DNA from: CAKRJP01 sp963589425
Lineage (GTDB): Bacteria; Bacillota; Clostridia; Lachnospirales; Lachnospiraceae
Assembly: GCA_963589425.1 (NCBI GenBank)
Contig: CAVAKZ010000007.1
Location: 9,019 to 73,018, forward strand
DNA: 64,000 nucleotides
Direction: 5' to 3'
This document shows positions 41,862-50,112 of the stretch, piece by piece; position 1 is the stretch's first letter, and the number at the start of each line of letters is the position of its first letter. Both the position numbers and the translations under genes were made by a program. Below the pieces are notes generated by a model, which was given only the letters and a program-made list of their open reading frames with translations, was not told where the DNA came from and did no database searches.

Positions 41862-42488
41862 TTATTTAATGAAACTTACATGCTTGCAGATCTCTTCAAT
41901 AGCTTTTTCTTTTCTCTCATTGAAGATGACCTTGTTTTCCTCAAAGAGGTTTCTTCCCTCTGTATCGATAGATACGATCAAAGGTCCAAACTCTTTCACG
42001 CGACAGTGCCACAAAGTCTCAGGCATTCCAAGATCTCTCCACTGAGCGTCTACGATTTCTTCTACTTCTGTAGCTGCCACTACTGCATTCCCTGCCGGGA
42101 ATACACAGTGAATTGCGCCAAAGTCTTTACATGCATTTTCGGTATTTTCTTTCATACCGCCTTTTCCAATAATTACACGAACTCCGGATTTCTCTACGAA
42201 CTCATACTCAAATTTCTCCATACGCATGGAAGTTGTTGGTCCTACAGAAACCATCTCAAATTTATCATTTTCCAAAGGACGAATAATCGGACCTGCGTGG
42301 AAAATTGCTGCATCTTTTACGTCTACCGGAAGGTCTCTTCCTTCTTCAACCAAACGTCTGTGAGCCACGTCACGACAGGTGGTCATGCTTCCGTTTAAGT
42401 AAATAATATCTCCAATATGGATATCTTTAAGGTCTTCTGCTGAAATAGGTGTTGTAAGAATTTTCTTTCCGTCTTTTACTTCAATCAT
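41862..42488 (-). CDS. Class I fumarate hydratase (or related Fe-S hydro-lyase), beta subunit
   Basis: 208 aa. GDIIYLNGSMTTCRDVAHRR and SVGPTTSMRMEKFEYEFVEK are the beta-domain motifs of two-subunit class I fumarase/L(+)-tartrate dehydratase. IGKGGM and the HCVFPAG segment follow. It overlaps the alpha gene at TAATG. Fumarase is the favoured activity because of the C4-dicarboxylate-type transporter next door; tartrate dehydratase cannot be excluded. Confidence 0.88.
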   Translation of the reverse strand: MIEVKDGKKILTTPISAEDLKDIHIGDIIYLNGSMTTCRDVAHRRLVEEGRDLPVDVKDAAIFHAGPIIRPLENDKFEMVSVGPTTSMRMEKFEYEFVEKSGVRVIIGKGGMKENTENACKDFGAIHCVFPAGNAVVAATEVEEIVDAQWRDLGMPETLWHCRVKEFGPLIVSIDTEGRNLFEENKVIFNERKEKAIEEICKHVSFIK

Positions 42489-43390
42489 TATAATGTTACC
42501 CCCGAATGTGTTGTAATTGTGTAGTTAAGATCCTTATCAAATACAATATGACCACGTCTGTGAGACCAGCATCCCACATTTACAGCCACACCAATTGCGG
42601 ATGGATGTCTTGCAGTATTTTCAATATGAACTCCCATAACAGAATATTTTCCGCCCATTCCCTGAGGTCCAAGGCCAATCGAGTTGATTCCATCTTCTAA
42701 TAATTTTTCCATAGAAGCAGCACGCTCATTTTCGTTGTGACTTCCTAATGGTCTCATAAGTGCTTTCTTAGAAAGAAGGGCTGCAGTCTCAACGGAAGTT
42801 GCCACACCTACACCTACTAAAAGAGGGGGACATGCATTAATACCGTAAGATGTCATTACATCTAATACAAATTTTGTAACGCCTTCGTATCCCTCTCCTG
42901 GCATTAATACCATTGCCTTTCCCGGAAGGGTACATCCGCCACCTGCCATGTATGCGTAGATCTCGCACTTATCGCTGTCTGGAATAATATCCCAGAATAC
43001 AGTAGGAGTTCCCTTACCAACATTCTTTCCTGTATTGTACTCATCAAAAGTCTCTACACTGTTGTGACGAAGAGGAGCTTCAAAAGTTGCCTTTACAACT
43101 GCTTCTTTTAAGAGTGGCTCTAATTCTCCGATCAAAGGGAAGTTGGTTCCACATTTTACCCAGAACTGAAGAACACCGGTATCCTGACAGCTTGGTCTAT
43201 TTAACTCTTTGGCCAAAACCTGATTTCTCTTCATGGTTTCATAGATAACCTTTGATAAAGGACTGTCTTCTTTTGCTCCTAACTCATCAATTTTCTCACG
43301 AATATCATCTGGTAATACTTTTCCAATGTAGGACACAAAATTCGCCATATAATTGGTAAGCTGTTCTACTTGCTGTTCTTTGTTAGCCAT
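42488..43390 (-). CDS. Class I fumarate hydratase (or related Fe-S hydro-lyase), alpha subunit
   Basis: 300 aa. CQDTGVLQFWVKCG carries the first cluster cysteine. MAGGGCTLPGKAMVL and NACPPLLVGVGVATS supply further cluster and active-site regions typical of the alpha half of class I fumarases. Oxygen-sensitive 4Fe-4S hydration of fumarate to malate is expected. GGAGGCG before the ATG; 73 bases after the transporter gene. Confidence 0.9.
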   Translation of the reverse strand: MANKEQQVEQLTNYMANFVSYIGKVLPDDIREKIDELGAKEDSPLSKVIYETMKRNQVLAKELNRPSCQDTGVLQFWVKCGTNFPLIGELEPLLKEAVVKATFEAPLRHNSVETFDEYNTGKNVGKGTPTVFWDIIPDSDKCEIYAYMAGGGCTLPGKAMVLMPGEGYEGVTKFVLDVMTSYGINACPPLLVGVGVATSVETAALLSKKALMRPLGSHNENERAASMEKLLEDGINSIGLGPQGMGGKYSVMGVHIENTARHPSAIGVAVNVGCWSHRRGHIVFDKDLNYTITTHSGVTL

Positions 43391-43463
43391 TTTTCTAACG
43401 CCTCCTAATTTTTCATCTTAGTCTTAGTAATTAATAAAAATGTATAGTTAATCCACACTCTCT

Positions 43464-44729
43464 TTATGGGAAGAATGGAAATGCTATTGGAAGTATAATC
43501 ATACTTACTACCGTTGCAATAACAATCAGAGGAAGTCCTGACTTGGTATAGTCAAGGAAGCTATATCCTCCCGCTCCCACAACCATGGTATTTGCTGGCA
43601 TACCAATTGGTGTTGCATAGGCACAAGAACCACCGATGACGCAGGCCATGAGTACGGCTCTTGGATCTGCTCCCATTCCCTGGGCAATGGACAGACAAAT
43701 TGGAACCATAAGGGCTGTAGTTGCTGTATTGGACATAAAGTTTGTTAACACTGCACACAGTAGGAATACTGCCAGGGTAAGGACATAAGGAGACGGATTC
43801 TCTCCTAATGCTCCGATTACTTTTTCAGCAATCTCCTCTCCGGCTCCTGTATTTTGAAGGGCAGATGCCAAAGAAAGGGTTCCTCCAAAAAGGAAAATTG
43901 TTTTAAGGTCAATAGATTTTAAGGCATCCTTCTCAGAAATAACGCCTGTAAGGATCAAGGCCAGGGCTCCCACACATCCGGAGATGCAAAGTTTAATACC
44001 AATCTTATCCTCAAAGATCATAGCCAAAAGTGTCAGTACTAAAATAATCAAAGATAACCATTGCTTCCAAGCCGGAACATCGTCAAAGTTCTGATTAACA
44101 TCAAAGCTATCATCCTCAATTACATCGTGGGATGGAAGAAGCTTGTATCCAATGGTAGCATAGAAAATAATTCCTACTACAAGAATCGGTAATCCTACAA
44201 TAGCATATTCAAAGAAGCCAAATTTCAAGCCCATTTCCTGAAGGGCACTCTGAGCAATCAGGTTTCCGGGAGCACCGATCAGTGAAAGGTTTCCTCCCAT
44301 AGCTGCCGCAAATACCAGAGGCATTAAAAGTCTAGAACGCTTGTATCCTGACTTAGCAGCGATTCCGATAACCACCGGAATCAAAATTGCCGCAGTACCT
44401 GTGTTGGATAAGACACCACTCATAAAACCTACAATTACCATAATAGCGATAATCAACATTCTCTCGGTTTTGGCAAATTTTGTAATAATTCCACCAATCT
44501 TATTTGCCATTCCGGTTTCGAACAAGGCCTCTCCAACAATAAACATTGCCACAAACAAGATAACGTTGCTGTCGATGAATCCTTTAAAGGCTGTCTCAAC
44601 ATCTAGAACACCGGTAACCACCAGGCCTATACAGACAATCATTGACGTTACTCCCAGCGGTATTTTTTCAAATACGAACATTACTACCGCAAAGAGAAGA
44701 AATAAAAGTGTAATGGTTGATGCACTCAT
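43464..44729 (-). CDS. SLC13/DASS-family anion transporter
   Basis: 421 aa, about 11 membrane helices. Two copies of the SNT motif (LSNTGTAAILIPVV near residue 110 and MSNTATTALMVPI near 340) are the sodium and substrate sites of divalent-anion:sodium symporters. In front of the fumarase genes, it is likely to import fumarate, malate or tartrate. AGGGGG before the ATG. Confidence 0.9.
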   Translation of the reverse strand: MSASTITLLFLLFAVVMFVFEKIPLGVTSMIVCIGLVVTGVLDVETAFKGFIDSNVILFVAMFIVGEALFETGMANKIGGIITKFAKTERMLIIAIMVIVGFMSGVLSNTGTAAILIPVVIGIAAKSGYKRSRLLMPLVFAAAMGGNLSLIGAPGNLIAQSALQEMGLKFGFFEYAIVGLPILVVGIIFYATIGYKLLPSHDVIEDDSFDVNQNFDDVPAWKQWLSLIILVLTLLAMIFEDKIGIKLCISGCVGALALILTGVISEKDALKSIDLKTIFLFGGTLSLASALQNTGAGEEIAEKVIGALGENPSPYVLTLAVFLLCAVLTNFMSNTATTALMVPICLSIAQGMGADPRAVLMACVIGGSCAYATPIGMPANTMVVGAGGYSFLDYTKSGLPLIVIATVVSMIILPIAFPFFP

Positions 44730-44805
44730 AATAATTCCCCCTGTTAACTTACTATCATTATTACATGTGATCTCTCGGCCGATGTATGATCTTTATGTTG
44801 TCTTT

Positions 44806-44834
44806 ATTATAGCCTGTGTATTTTCCACTGTACA
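44806..44834 (-). promoter_or_regulatory. Predicted promoter of the transporter-fumarase operon
   Basis: TGTACA (44834-44829), 17-base spacer, TATAAT (44811-44806) on the reverse strand, about 80 bases before the transporter start. Confidence 0.6.
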
Positions 44835-44894
44835 TTTAATGAAAATGATAGATACATAACTAAAATTTATGAAATTTGTTTTTTTTAGCAAACT

Positions 44895-44915
44895 TCACAA
44901 CATATGTGATATAAT
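44895..44915 (+). promoter_or_regulatory. Dyad and -10 box between transporter and LysR genes
   Basis: TCACA-ACATA-TGTGA (44895-44909), a perfect palindrome with a T-N11-A-like core, abuts TATAAT (44910-44915) on the plus strand. It is a plausible LysR binding site controlling its own gene and the divergent operon. The -35 region on the plus strand is poor, fitting regulated transcription. Confidence 0.5.
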
Positions 44916-45026
44916 AATTCAAAATTAAAGGTTTTTTATAGTGAATATGCCAATCATATACTGCATTGTTTTTTACTTGCCCCATGAGAAACAGGCATAA
45001 AAATCCAATTTTCAGGAGGTTTTCCC

Positions 45027-45899
45027 ATGAAAATCACTCAATTAGAATACTTTTGTGCCGTTGCCAGGTGCCATAGTATCACCCAGGCTGCCAACCAACT
45101 CTATATGACCCAGCCTGCCATCTCCAGTGCCATCAAGGAATTAGAACGGGAATTTTCTGTAAATCTTCTAATTCGGTCTAAGAGTAACATTACCCTTACA
45201 AAAGAAGGGGAAATCTTTTATCAAAAGGCCACTAATCTTTTGGAGATGGTTCATCAGACCTCCTCAGAGATGGGAGATCTTGCCAAAAAGATTGCTCCTT
45301 TAAAGATTGGAATTCCTCCCCTTCTCAGCACCCTATTTTTCCCAGACCTTCTTTTGGTCTTTCAGGAAAAATATCCGGATATTCCAGTGGAGCTTTATGA
45401 ATATGCTTCTTTAAAAGCAGCCTCCCTGGTACAGGACGGTAGCTTAGACGTTGCCATGGTAAATATGGATTTTTATAATATTGATAAGTTAAATTCCTAC
45501 AAGCTTTTAACGGACCAGATTGTCTTTGTAACAGCACCAGATCACCCTCTGGCAAAAGAACAGGAATTAACTGCCAAACAATTAGAAAATGTGCCTGTAA
45601 TTCTCTATAATACAGACTCTGTACAGAACACGACTTTGATGAATTATTTCAAGGCCAGCGGCGTCACCCCTAATGTGATCATGCACGCCAGCCAACTATT
45701 TACCATTCATCAATTTGTAAAAGAAAAATTAGGAGGAGCATTTTTGTACTCCTCCCTCCTAAAGAACCTGCCGGACCTGATTGGAATTCCGGTGGTACCC
45801 ACCATCCAACAGGAAATCGGTTTTGTATGGTCTAAAGATAAATATCTTAATAACAGTGTAGAAAGTTTTGTTTCGTTTACAAAGCGCTACAAACTTTAA
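45027..45899 (+). CDS. LysR-family regulator, divergent from transporter-fumarase operon
   Basis: 290 aa. MKITQLEYFCAVARCHSITQ and LYMTQPAISSAIKELEREF form the HTH; from about residue 90 a type 2 periplasmic-binding-like ligand domain (PLKIGIPPLLSTLFFPDLLL). AGGAGG before the ATG. Divergent LysR genes usually control the neighbouring operon in response to its substrate, here perhaps a dicarboxylate; this is inference. Confidence 0.9.
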   Translation: MKITQLEYFCAVARCHSITQAANQLYMTQPAISSAIKELEREFSVNLLIRSKSNITLTKEGEIFYQKATNLLEMVHQTSSEMGDLAKKIAPLKIGIPPLLSTLFFPDLLLVFQEKYPDIPVELYEYASLKAASLVQDGSLDVAMVNMDFYNIDKLNSYKLLTDQIVFVTAPDHPLAKEQELTAKQLENVPVILYNTDSVQNTTLMNYFKASGVTPNVIMHASQLFTIHQFVKEKLGGAFLYSSLLKNLPDLIGIPVVPTIQQEIGFVWSKDKYLNNSVESFVSFTKRYKL

Positions 45900-45915
45900 A
45901 AAATATTTCTATAAT

Positions 45916-45952
45916 AAAAAATCAGCAATCTTTTTACGATTGCTGATTTTTA
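45916..45952. terminator. Bidirectional terminator between LysR and folBK
   Basis: AAAAATCAGCAATC pairs perfectly with GATTGCTGATTTTT around TTTTTAC; A and T runs on both sides. It closes the LysR gene and the folate operon. Confidence 0.88.
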
Positions 45953-45953
45953 T

Positions 45954-46766
45954 TTATGCCAAATCTTCTAGCATCTCCCTGACGGTTTTCCCGTAGACCG
46001 GATGTCTTTTGTAGGGAGCAATTTCTTCTAGAGGTCTTAAAACGAAATCCCGCTTATGCATCTCCACATGGGGAATACAAAGGTCTTCCTCTTGGAGAAC
46101 CAGATCATCGTAGAAGATAATATCAAGATCCAGGGTTCTTGGTCCCCAGTGAATGATCCGCTCCCTCCCTGCCTCTTTTTCAATTCGATTTAGTTGCTCC
46201 AAAAGTTCTCTTGGATACATAAGGGTGCATAACTTCAAACATCCATTTAAGAAATCTGGTTGGTCTTTCACTCCATAGGGAGCTGTAGAAATAAGGGTAG
46301 ACACCTTCTCCACCTTAGTCTTAGGCAGCTGGTCCAAAGAGGCAATGGCATCCTGCAGAATCTGTTTGCTGTCTCCTATATTAGATCCTAGGGCAATATA
46401 AGCTGTATGCCAGCTTCTTTCTATAGCCACGCTTAAGCTGCGAAGGGGAAGGCCCACAGGCGCCCATGGCTTCTTTACTTCCACTTCTATCTTCTCTAGG
46501 CTTTGATACTTAAGGAGCAATTCTTCTGCCAGGCCTTCTGCCACCCGCTCAATAAGCTTAAAAGTATGCTCTTTCAGGTAGGATGTAATAAAGGTACTGA
46601 CCTCCCCATAATTAATGGAGACACCAAGATTATCTGTAAGCCCTGCCCTTCTAGTATCTGTATACAAGACTGCCGAAATCACAAACTTTTGCCCCAGGCT
46701 ATTTTCCTCCGGATACACTCCGTGATTTGCAAATACTTCCAAATCCTCGATTTTAATCTGATCCAA
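45954..46766 (-). CDS. folBK: FolB-FolK fusion: dihydroneopterin aldolase / HPPK
   Basis: 270 aa. Residues 1-115 are dihydroneopterin aldolase (IEDLEVFANHGVYPEENSLG; VEVKKPWAPVG). Residues from about 118 are 6-hydroxymethyl-dihydropterin pyrophosphokinase (TAYIALGSNIGDS, then WGPRTLDLDIIFYDD). Fusion of the two consecutive folate enzymes is known in Firmicutes. The start is a TTG behind GAAGGGAAG. Last gene of the thrS-folate operon. Confidence 0.93.
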   Translation of the reverse strand: MDQIKIEDLEVFANHGVYPEENSLGQKFVISAVLYTDTRRAGLTDNLGVSINYGEVSTFITSYLKEHTFKLIERVAEGLAEELLLKYQSLEKIEVEVKKPWAPVGLPLRSLSVAIERSWHTAYIALGSNIGDSKQILQDAIASLDQLPKTKVEKVSTLISTAPYGVKDQPDFLNGCLKLCTLMYPRELLEQLNRIEKEAGRERIIHWGPRTLDLDIIFYDDLVLQEEDLCIPHVEMHKRDFVLRPLEEIAPYKRHPVYGKTVREMLEDLA

Positions 46767-46799
46767 CTTCTTATCTTCCCTTCGCTTTCCCTATATTTT

Positions 46800-47621
46800 T
46801 TAAAAGTCTTTGGAGCCAGCCTCCAAAATGGCCTTGGTCATTTTAATGGCTCGCTTATTTTTCTCCACATCATGAACCCGTACAAAGGCAGCTTTCTTTG
46901 CCACTCCAAAGACAGTGGTAACTAAGGTTCCCTCTTCTCTTTCCGTAACCGGCAGATCCAAAGTCAGTCCGATCACAGATTTTCTTGAGGTTCCAAGAAG
47001 CACTGGATAAGCAAGCTTTTGCATAATCTCCATACGGTCGATTATCTCAAGATTCATTTCATAACTTTTTGCAAATCCAACGCCGGGATCTAAAATAATC
47101 TTGTCATCTGCCACTCCAGCTTCCTTTGCAATCTTCACAGACTCTCTCATATCTTCCATGAAATCATTTAAGAAATCCTCATACTCTGCCTTCTCCCTGT
47201 TGTGCATAAGGCAGCAGGCTACCCCTGTCTCTGCCACCAAGGGAGCCATTTTAGGATCATATTTAAAGCCCCAGATATCATTTACCAGGTCTGCCCCTGC
47301 CTCTATGGCAGCTCTTGCCACAGCACTTTTATAAGTATCAATAGACACAGGAACATCATAGCGGTCTTTTAAAGCTCTAATGACAGGAACTACTCTTTGG
47401 ATTTCCTCCTCATCACTGATCTGGCTATGTCCGGGTCTGGTGGACTCTCCTCCCACATCAATAATGTCTACCCCTTCATCTATCATCTGTTTTGCATGGG
47501 CTAGGGCCTTCTCCAGTCCGTTAAATTTTCCTCCATCAGAAAAGGAATCGGGTGTTACATTCAAAATTCCCATAATATAGGTTTGATTTTGAGTATCAAA
47601 ACTTTTATTTCCTATGATCAT
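46800..47621 (-). CDS. folP: Dihydropteroate synthase
   Basis: 273 aa from the ATG at 47621 (overlapping the HD gene stop as ATGA). MGILNVTPDSFSDGGKF and DVGGESTRPGHSQI are the two DHPS signature regions; VSIDTYKSAVA and DPGVGFAKS follow. It joins p-aminobenzoate to the pterin diphosphate and is the sulfonamide target. Confidence 0.96.
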   Translation of the reverse strand: MIIGNKSFDTQNQTYIMGILNVTPDSFSDGGKFNGLEKALAHAKQMIDEGVDIIDVGGESTRPGHSQISDEEEIQRVVPVIRALKDRYDVPVSIDTYKSAVARAAIEAGADLVNDIWGFKYDPKMAPLVAETGVACCLMHNREKAEYEDFLNDFMEDMRESVKIAKEAGVADDKIILDPGVGFAKSYEMNLEIIDRMEIMQKLAYPVLLGTSRKSVIGLTLDLPVTEREEGTLVTTVFGVAKKAAFVRVHDVEKNKRAIKMTKAILEAGSKDF

Positions 47622-48160
47622 ATTATTATCTCCATATTTTTTTCTTCCGACTTCCAATTACAACTATCCTTCACAGAACAGGCAAAACATTTTCTAGACC
47701 GCTTATCACTCCAATAAAAAAGCTTTTCTGCCTCCGTCATGCTTTCCTTTTTTCTGCGATGTCCCCTGATAGCCCGAAGGATCCAGGTCATTTCCTCTTT
47801 TGAGCAAATAGGTTTAATGTCTCTAAGAATGGCCCCTGCAATTTCTTCACCGGCAATCTCGTGGGGAACCTGCTCCAAATATTGTCTGTCCTTTCCAATA
47901 TCATGGAGAAGGGCCACCAGGTAAATAAGTTCCTTCTCATATCCCAAATGAAGCTCCAGGTTTCGAATATAGGCAATTCTTGCCACATCAAGAAAATGCT
48001 CCATATCGTGATGGCAGTATTCTCTATTTCTTTCCACTTCCTGAATTTTACGGTAATGTTTCTGATAAAGGGGGTGGTTCAGTGCCTCTCTTAGTCTGGG
48101 CATTTCCTCAATTTCGTCTATTTTCAAATCTATCTTATTTTCCAAATTTTCCAAAGCCAT
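47618..48160 (-). CDS. HD-domain protein in the folate operon
   Basis: 180 aa. HHDMEHFLDVARIAYI and LLHDIGKDRQY give the H...HD...D metal ligands of HD phosphohydrolases. The C terminus has CFACSVKDSC. It sits between folE and folP, with ATGA overlap to folP. It may dephosphorylate a pterin or nucleotide intermediate: the dihydroneopterin triphosphate step between FolE and FolB has no dedicated enzyme in this operon. That role is inference. Confidence 0.85.
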   Translation of the reverse strand: MALENLENKIDLKIDEIEEMPRLREALNHPLYQKHYRKIQEVERNREYCHHDMEHFLDVARIAYIRNLELHLGYEKELIYLVALLHDIGKDRQYLEQVPHEIAGEEIAGAILRDIKPICSKEEMTWILRAIRGHRRKKESMTEAEKLFYWSDKRSRKCFACSVKDSCNWKSEEKNMEIII

Positions 48161-48166
48161 AAGACA

Positions 48167-48724
48167 TTATTTCCCTAACATCCGAAAAAACCGCTCTTCC
48201 AGGAGAGGATCTTCTGCAAATACTCCCCTTCTTGCCACTGTCACTGTCTGACTTCCCGGCTTTTTGATGCCTCGCATGGTCATACACATATGCTCTGCCT
48301 CGATCATTACCATAGCCCCCTTTGGTTCCATATGTTCCATAAGGGCGTCAGCAATCTGGCCGGTAAGTTGTTCCTGAAGCTGTAATCTTCTGGCAAATAC
48401 TTCCACAGTTCTGGCAAGCTTGCTTAGTCCCACTACCTTGCCATTTGGAATATAGGCAATATGGGCCTTTCCGTAAAACGGCATAAGATGGTGCTCACAC
48501 ATGGAATAAAAAGTAATGTCTTTTTCCAATACCATCTCCGAACTATCTACGGTAAAGGTCTTGGATAAATGAAGGCCTGCATCCTCTTTCATGCCTCCGC
48601 AGATTTCTTCATACATTCTGGCAATTCGATCCGGGGTTTCTATCAGGCCTTCTCTGTTTACATCCTCGCCAATGCCTTCTAAAAGCAAACGCACGGCAGA
48701 CTCTATTTTCTCATGATCAAACAT
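48167..48724 (-). CDS. folE: GTP cyclohydrolase I
   Basis: 185 aa. FYSMCEHHLMPFYGKAHIAY has the zinc Cys and the catalytic histidines, and GVVAR-type ending MTMRGIKKPGSQTVTVARRG carries the second zinc cysteine region. It opens GTP to dihydroneopterin triphosphate, first step of folate synthesis. AGGAGG before the ATG; overlaps the folC stop by 8 bases. Confidence 0.96.
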   Translation of the reverse strand: MFDHEKIESAVRLLLEGIGEDVNREGLIETPDRIARMYEEICGGMKEDAGLHLSKTFTVDSSEMVLEKDITFYSMCEHHLMPFYGKAHIAYIPNGKVVGLSKLARTVEVFARRLQLQEQLTGQIADALMEHMEPKGAMVMIEAEHMCMTMRGIKKPGSQTVTVARRGVFAEDPLLEERFFRMLGK

Positions 48725-50093
48725 GGGGTATCCTCCTTGAATCTATTCTTTCCGTATTTTCTACTATCTCTTTGACAATTCCTAAGTAGGACAAAGAACC
48801 GCAGGCCACAATAACAGAAGAAGTCTCCGGCTTTGTTGCCTCCTTCACTGCCTCTGTCACTGCTTCCCCAATAGACCCTTCTGCCTTAACCCGGCTGCAA
48901 TACCGGCTCACCGATTTTGCCAGGTCCTCACTTGATAGGCTGCGCTCTTTATTAGGCAAGTCCACTGTATAGACCTGACTTGCCAGAGGACATAGAATTG
49001 AGGTGATACTTTCATAATCTTTGTCCTTAAAAACTCCCAGAATCAGAATTATTTTTCTGTCAAAAAAGTCATGTCGCAAGGACTCTGACAGCCTGTAAGC
49101 AGCATCCTCATTGTGGGCACCATCAATCATAAAGATCGGATCTTCCATAAGGCAGGTGTATCTTCCCGGCCATCTTGTGTCAGACACCCCCAAAGAAACC
49201 GCCTCATCAGAAATCTCATATCCCCTTTCCCGAAGAGCCAAAATTACCTCCAAGGCTGTGGCTAGGTTTTTTCTCTGGTGAAAACCGGTAAGAGAGCTGT
49301 TTAAATTTTTGAATGTCTTATAGTTTAGAGTCATAGATTTATAATCTTCCCCCAGAACCTGTAACTGACTCATATCAACTTCTCTATATCTCTTGTCCAG
49401 ACAAGGATTTTCATGGTTTTTTCTATCTTCGGCCTTTAAACTCTCAGAAAAATGCTGTCTAAGGACCCTAGCCACCTCCTCCTTCTGGCTGGCAGATACC
49501 AGCTGGCATCCCGGCTTAATGATCCCTGCCTTTGTTTTGGCAATTTCCTCCAGACTATCTCCAATCACTCCCAAGTGATCCAGACTAATATTGGTAAATA
49601 CGGCACACAAGGTATTGTCTATGATATTGCTTGCATCAAGAGCTCCCCCAAGGCCTGTCTCTAAAACTACCAGATCACAATTCATTTTTTTGAAATACAA
49701 AAAAGCGATGGCCGTCTCTGCCTCAAAGAGGGTCGGGACTAATGCTCCCGACTCCTTAAGGCTGGCAATCGCTTTTTGAACCTCTCTAGTGATCTTTGCG
49801 AAATCTTCTTCCGAGATCCATCGGCCATCTACCTGAATTTTCTCCAGATATCCCATGACAGCCGGTGAAACGTATCGCCCGGTCCTGTATCCTGCTTTAC
49901 TTAAAATCGTGGAAGTGTATGCAAGCACAGATCCTTTTCCATTCGTTCCTGCAATGTGAATGAACTTCAAATCATCCTGAGGGTTCCCCAGTTCACTAAG
50001 CAAACCTCGAATCGCATCTAAGCCAAGTACACTTCCGTATTTGGACATTTCTTCCAAATATACCCTTGCTTCTTTATAGGTCACTTTATTCAC
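48717..50093 (-). CDS. folC: Folylpolyglutamate/dihydrofolate synthase (copy 2, thrS-linked)
   Basis: 458 aa from a GTG. HIAGTNGKGSVLAYTSTILS (ATP site), ETGLGGALDASN and IDGAHNEDAAYRL identify a second FolC. It is clearly diverged from the copy at 22894-24234, so it is not a recent duplication. Placed at the head of the folate genes, it may be the dihydrofolate synthase while the valS-linked copy acts as polyglutamylase, or both may be bifunctional; sequence alone does not decide. Confidence 0.92.
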   Translation of the reverse strand: MNKVTYKEARVYLEEMSKYGSVLGLDAIRGLLSELGNPQDDLKFIHIAGTNGKGSVLAYTSTILSKAGYRTGRYVSPAVMGYLEKIQVDGRWISEEDFAKITREVQKAIASLKESGALVPTLFEAETAIAFLYFKKMNCDLVVLETGLGGALDASNIIDNTLCAVFTNISLDHLGVIGDSLEEIAKTKAGIIKPGCQLVSASQKEEVARVLRQHFSESLKAEDRKNHENPCLDKRYREVDMSQLQVLGEDYKSMTLNYKTFKNLNSSLTGFHQRKNLATALEVILALRERGYEISDEAVSLGVSDTRWPGRYTCLMEDPIFMIDGAHNEDAAYRLSESLRHDFFDRKIILILGVFKDKDYESITSILCPLASQVYTVDLPNKERSLSSEDLAKSVSRYCSRVKAEGSIGEAVTEAVKEATKPETSSVIVACGSLSYLGIVKEIVENTERIDSRRIPHV

Positions 50094-50112
50094 TATCTTT
50101 CTTTACTAAAAA

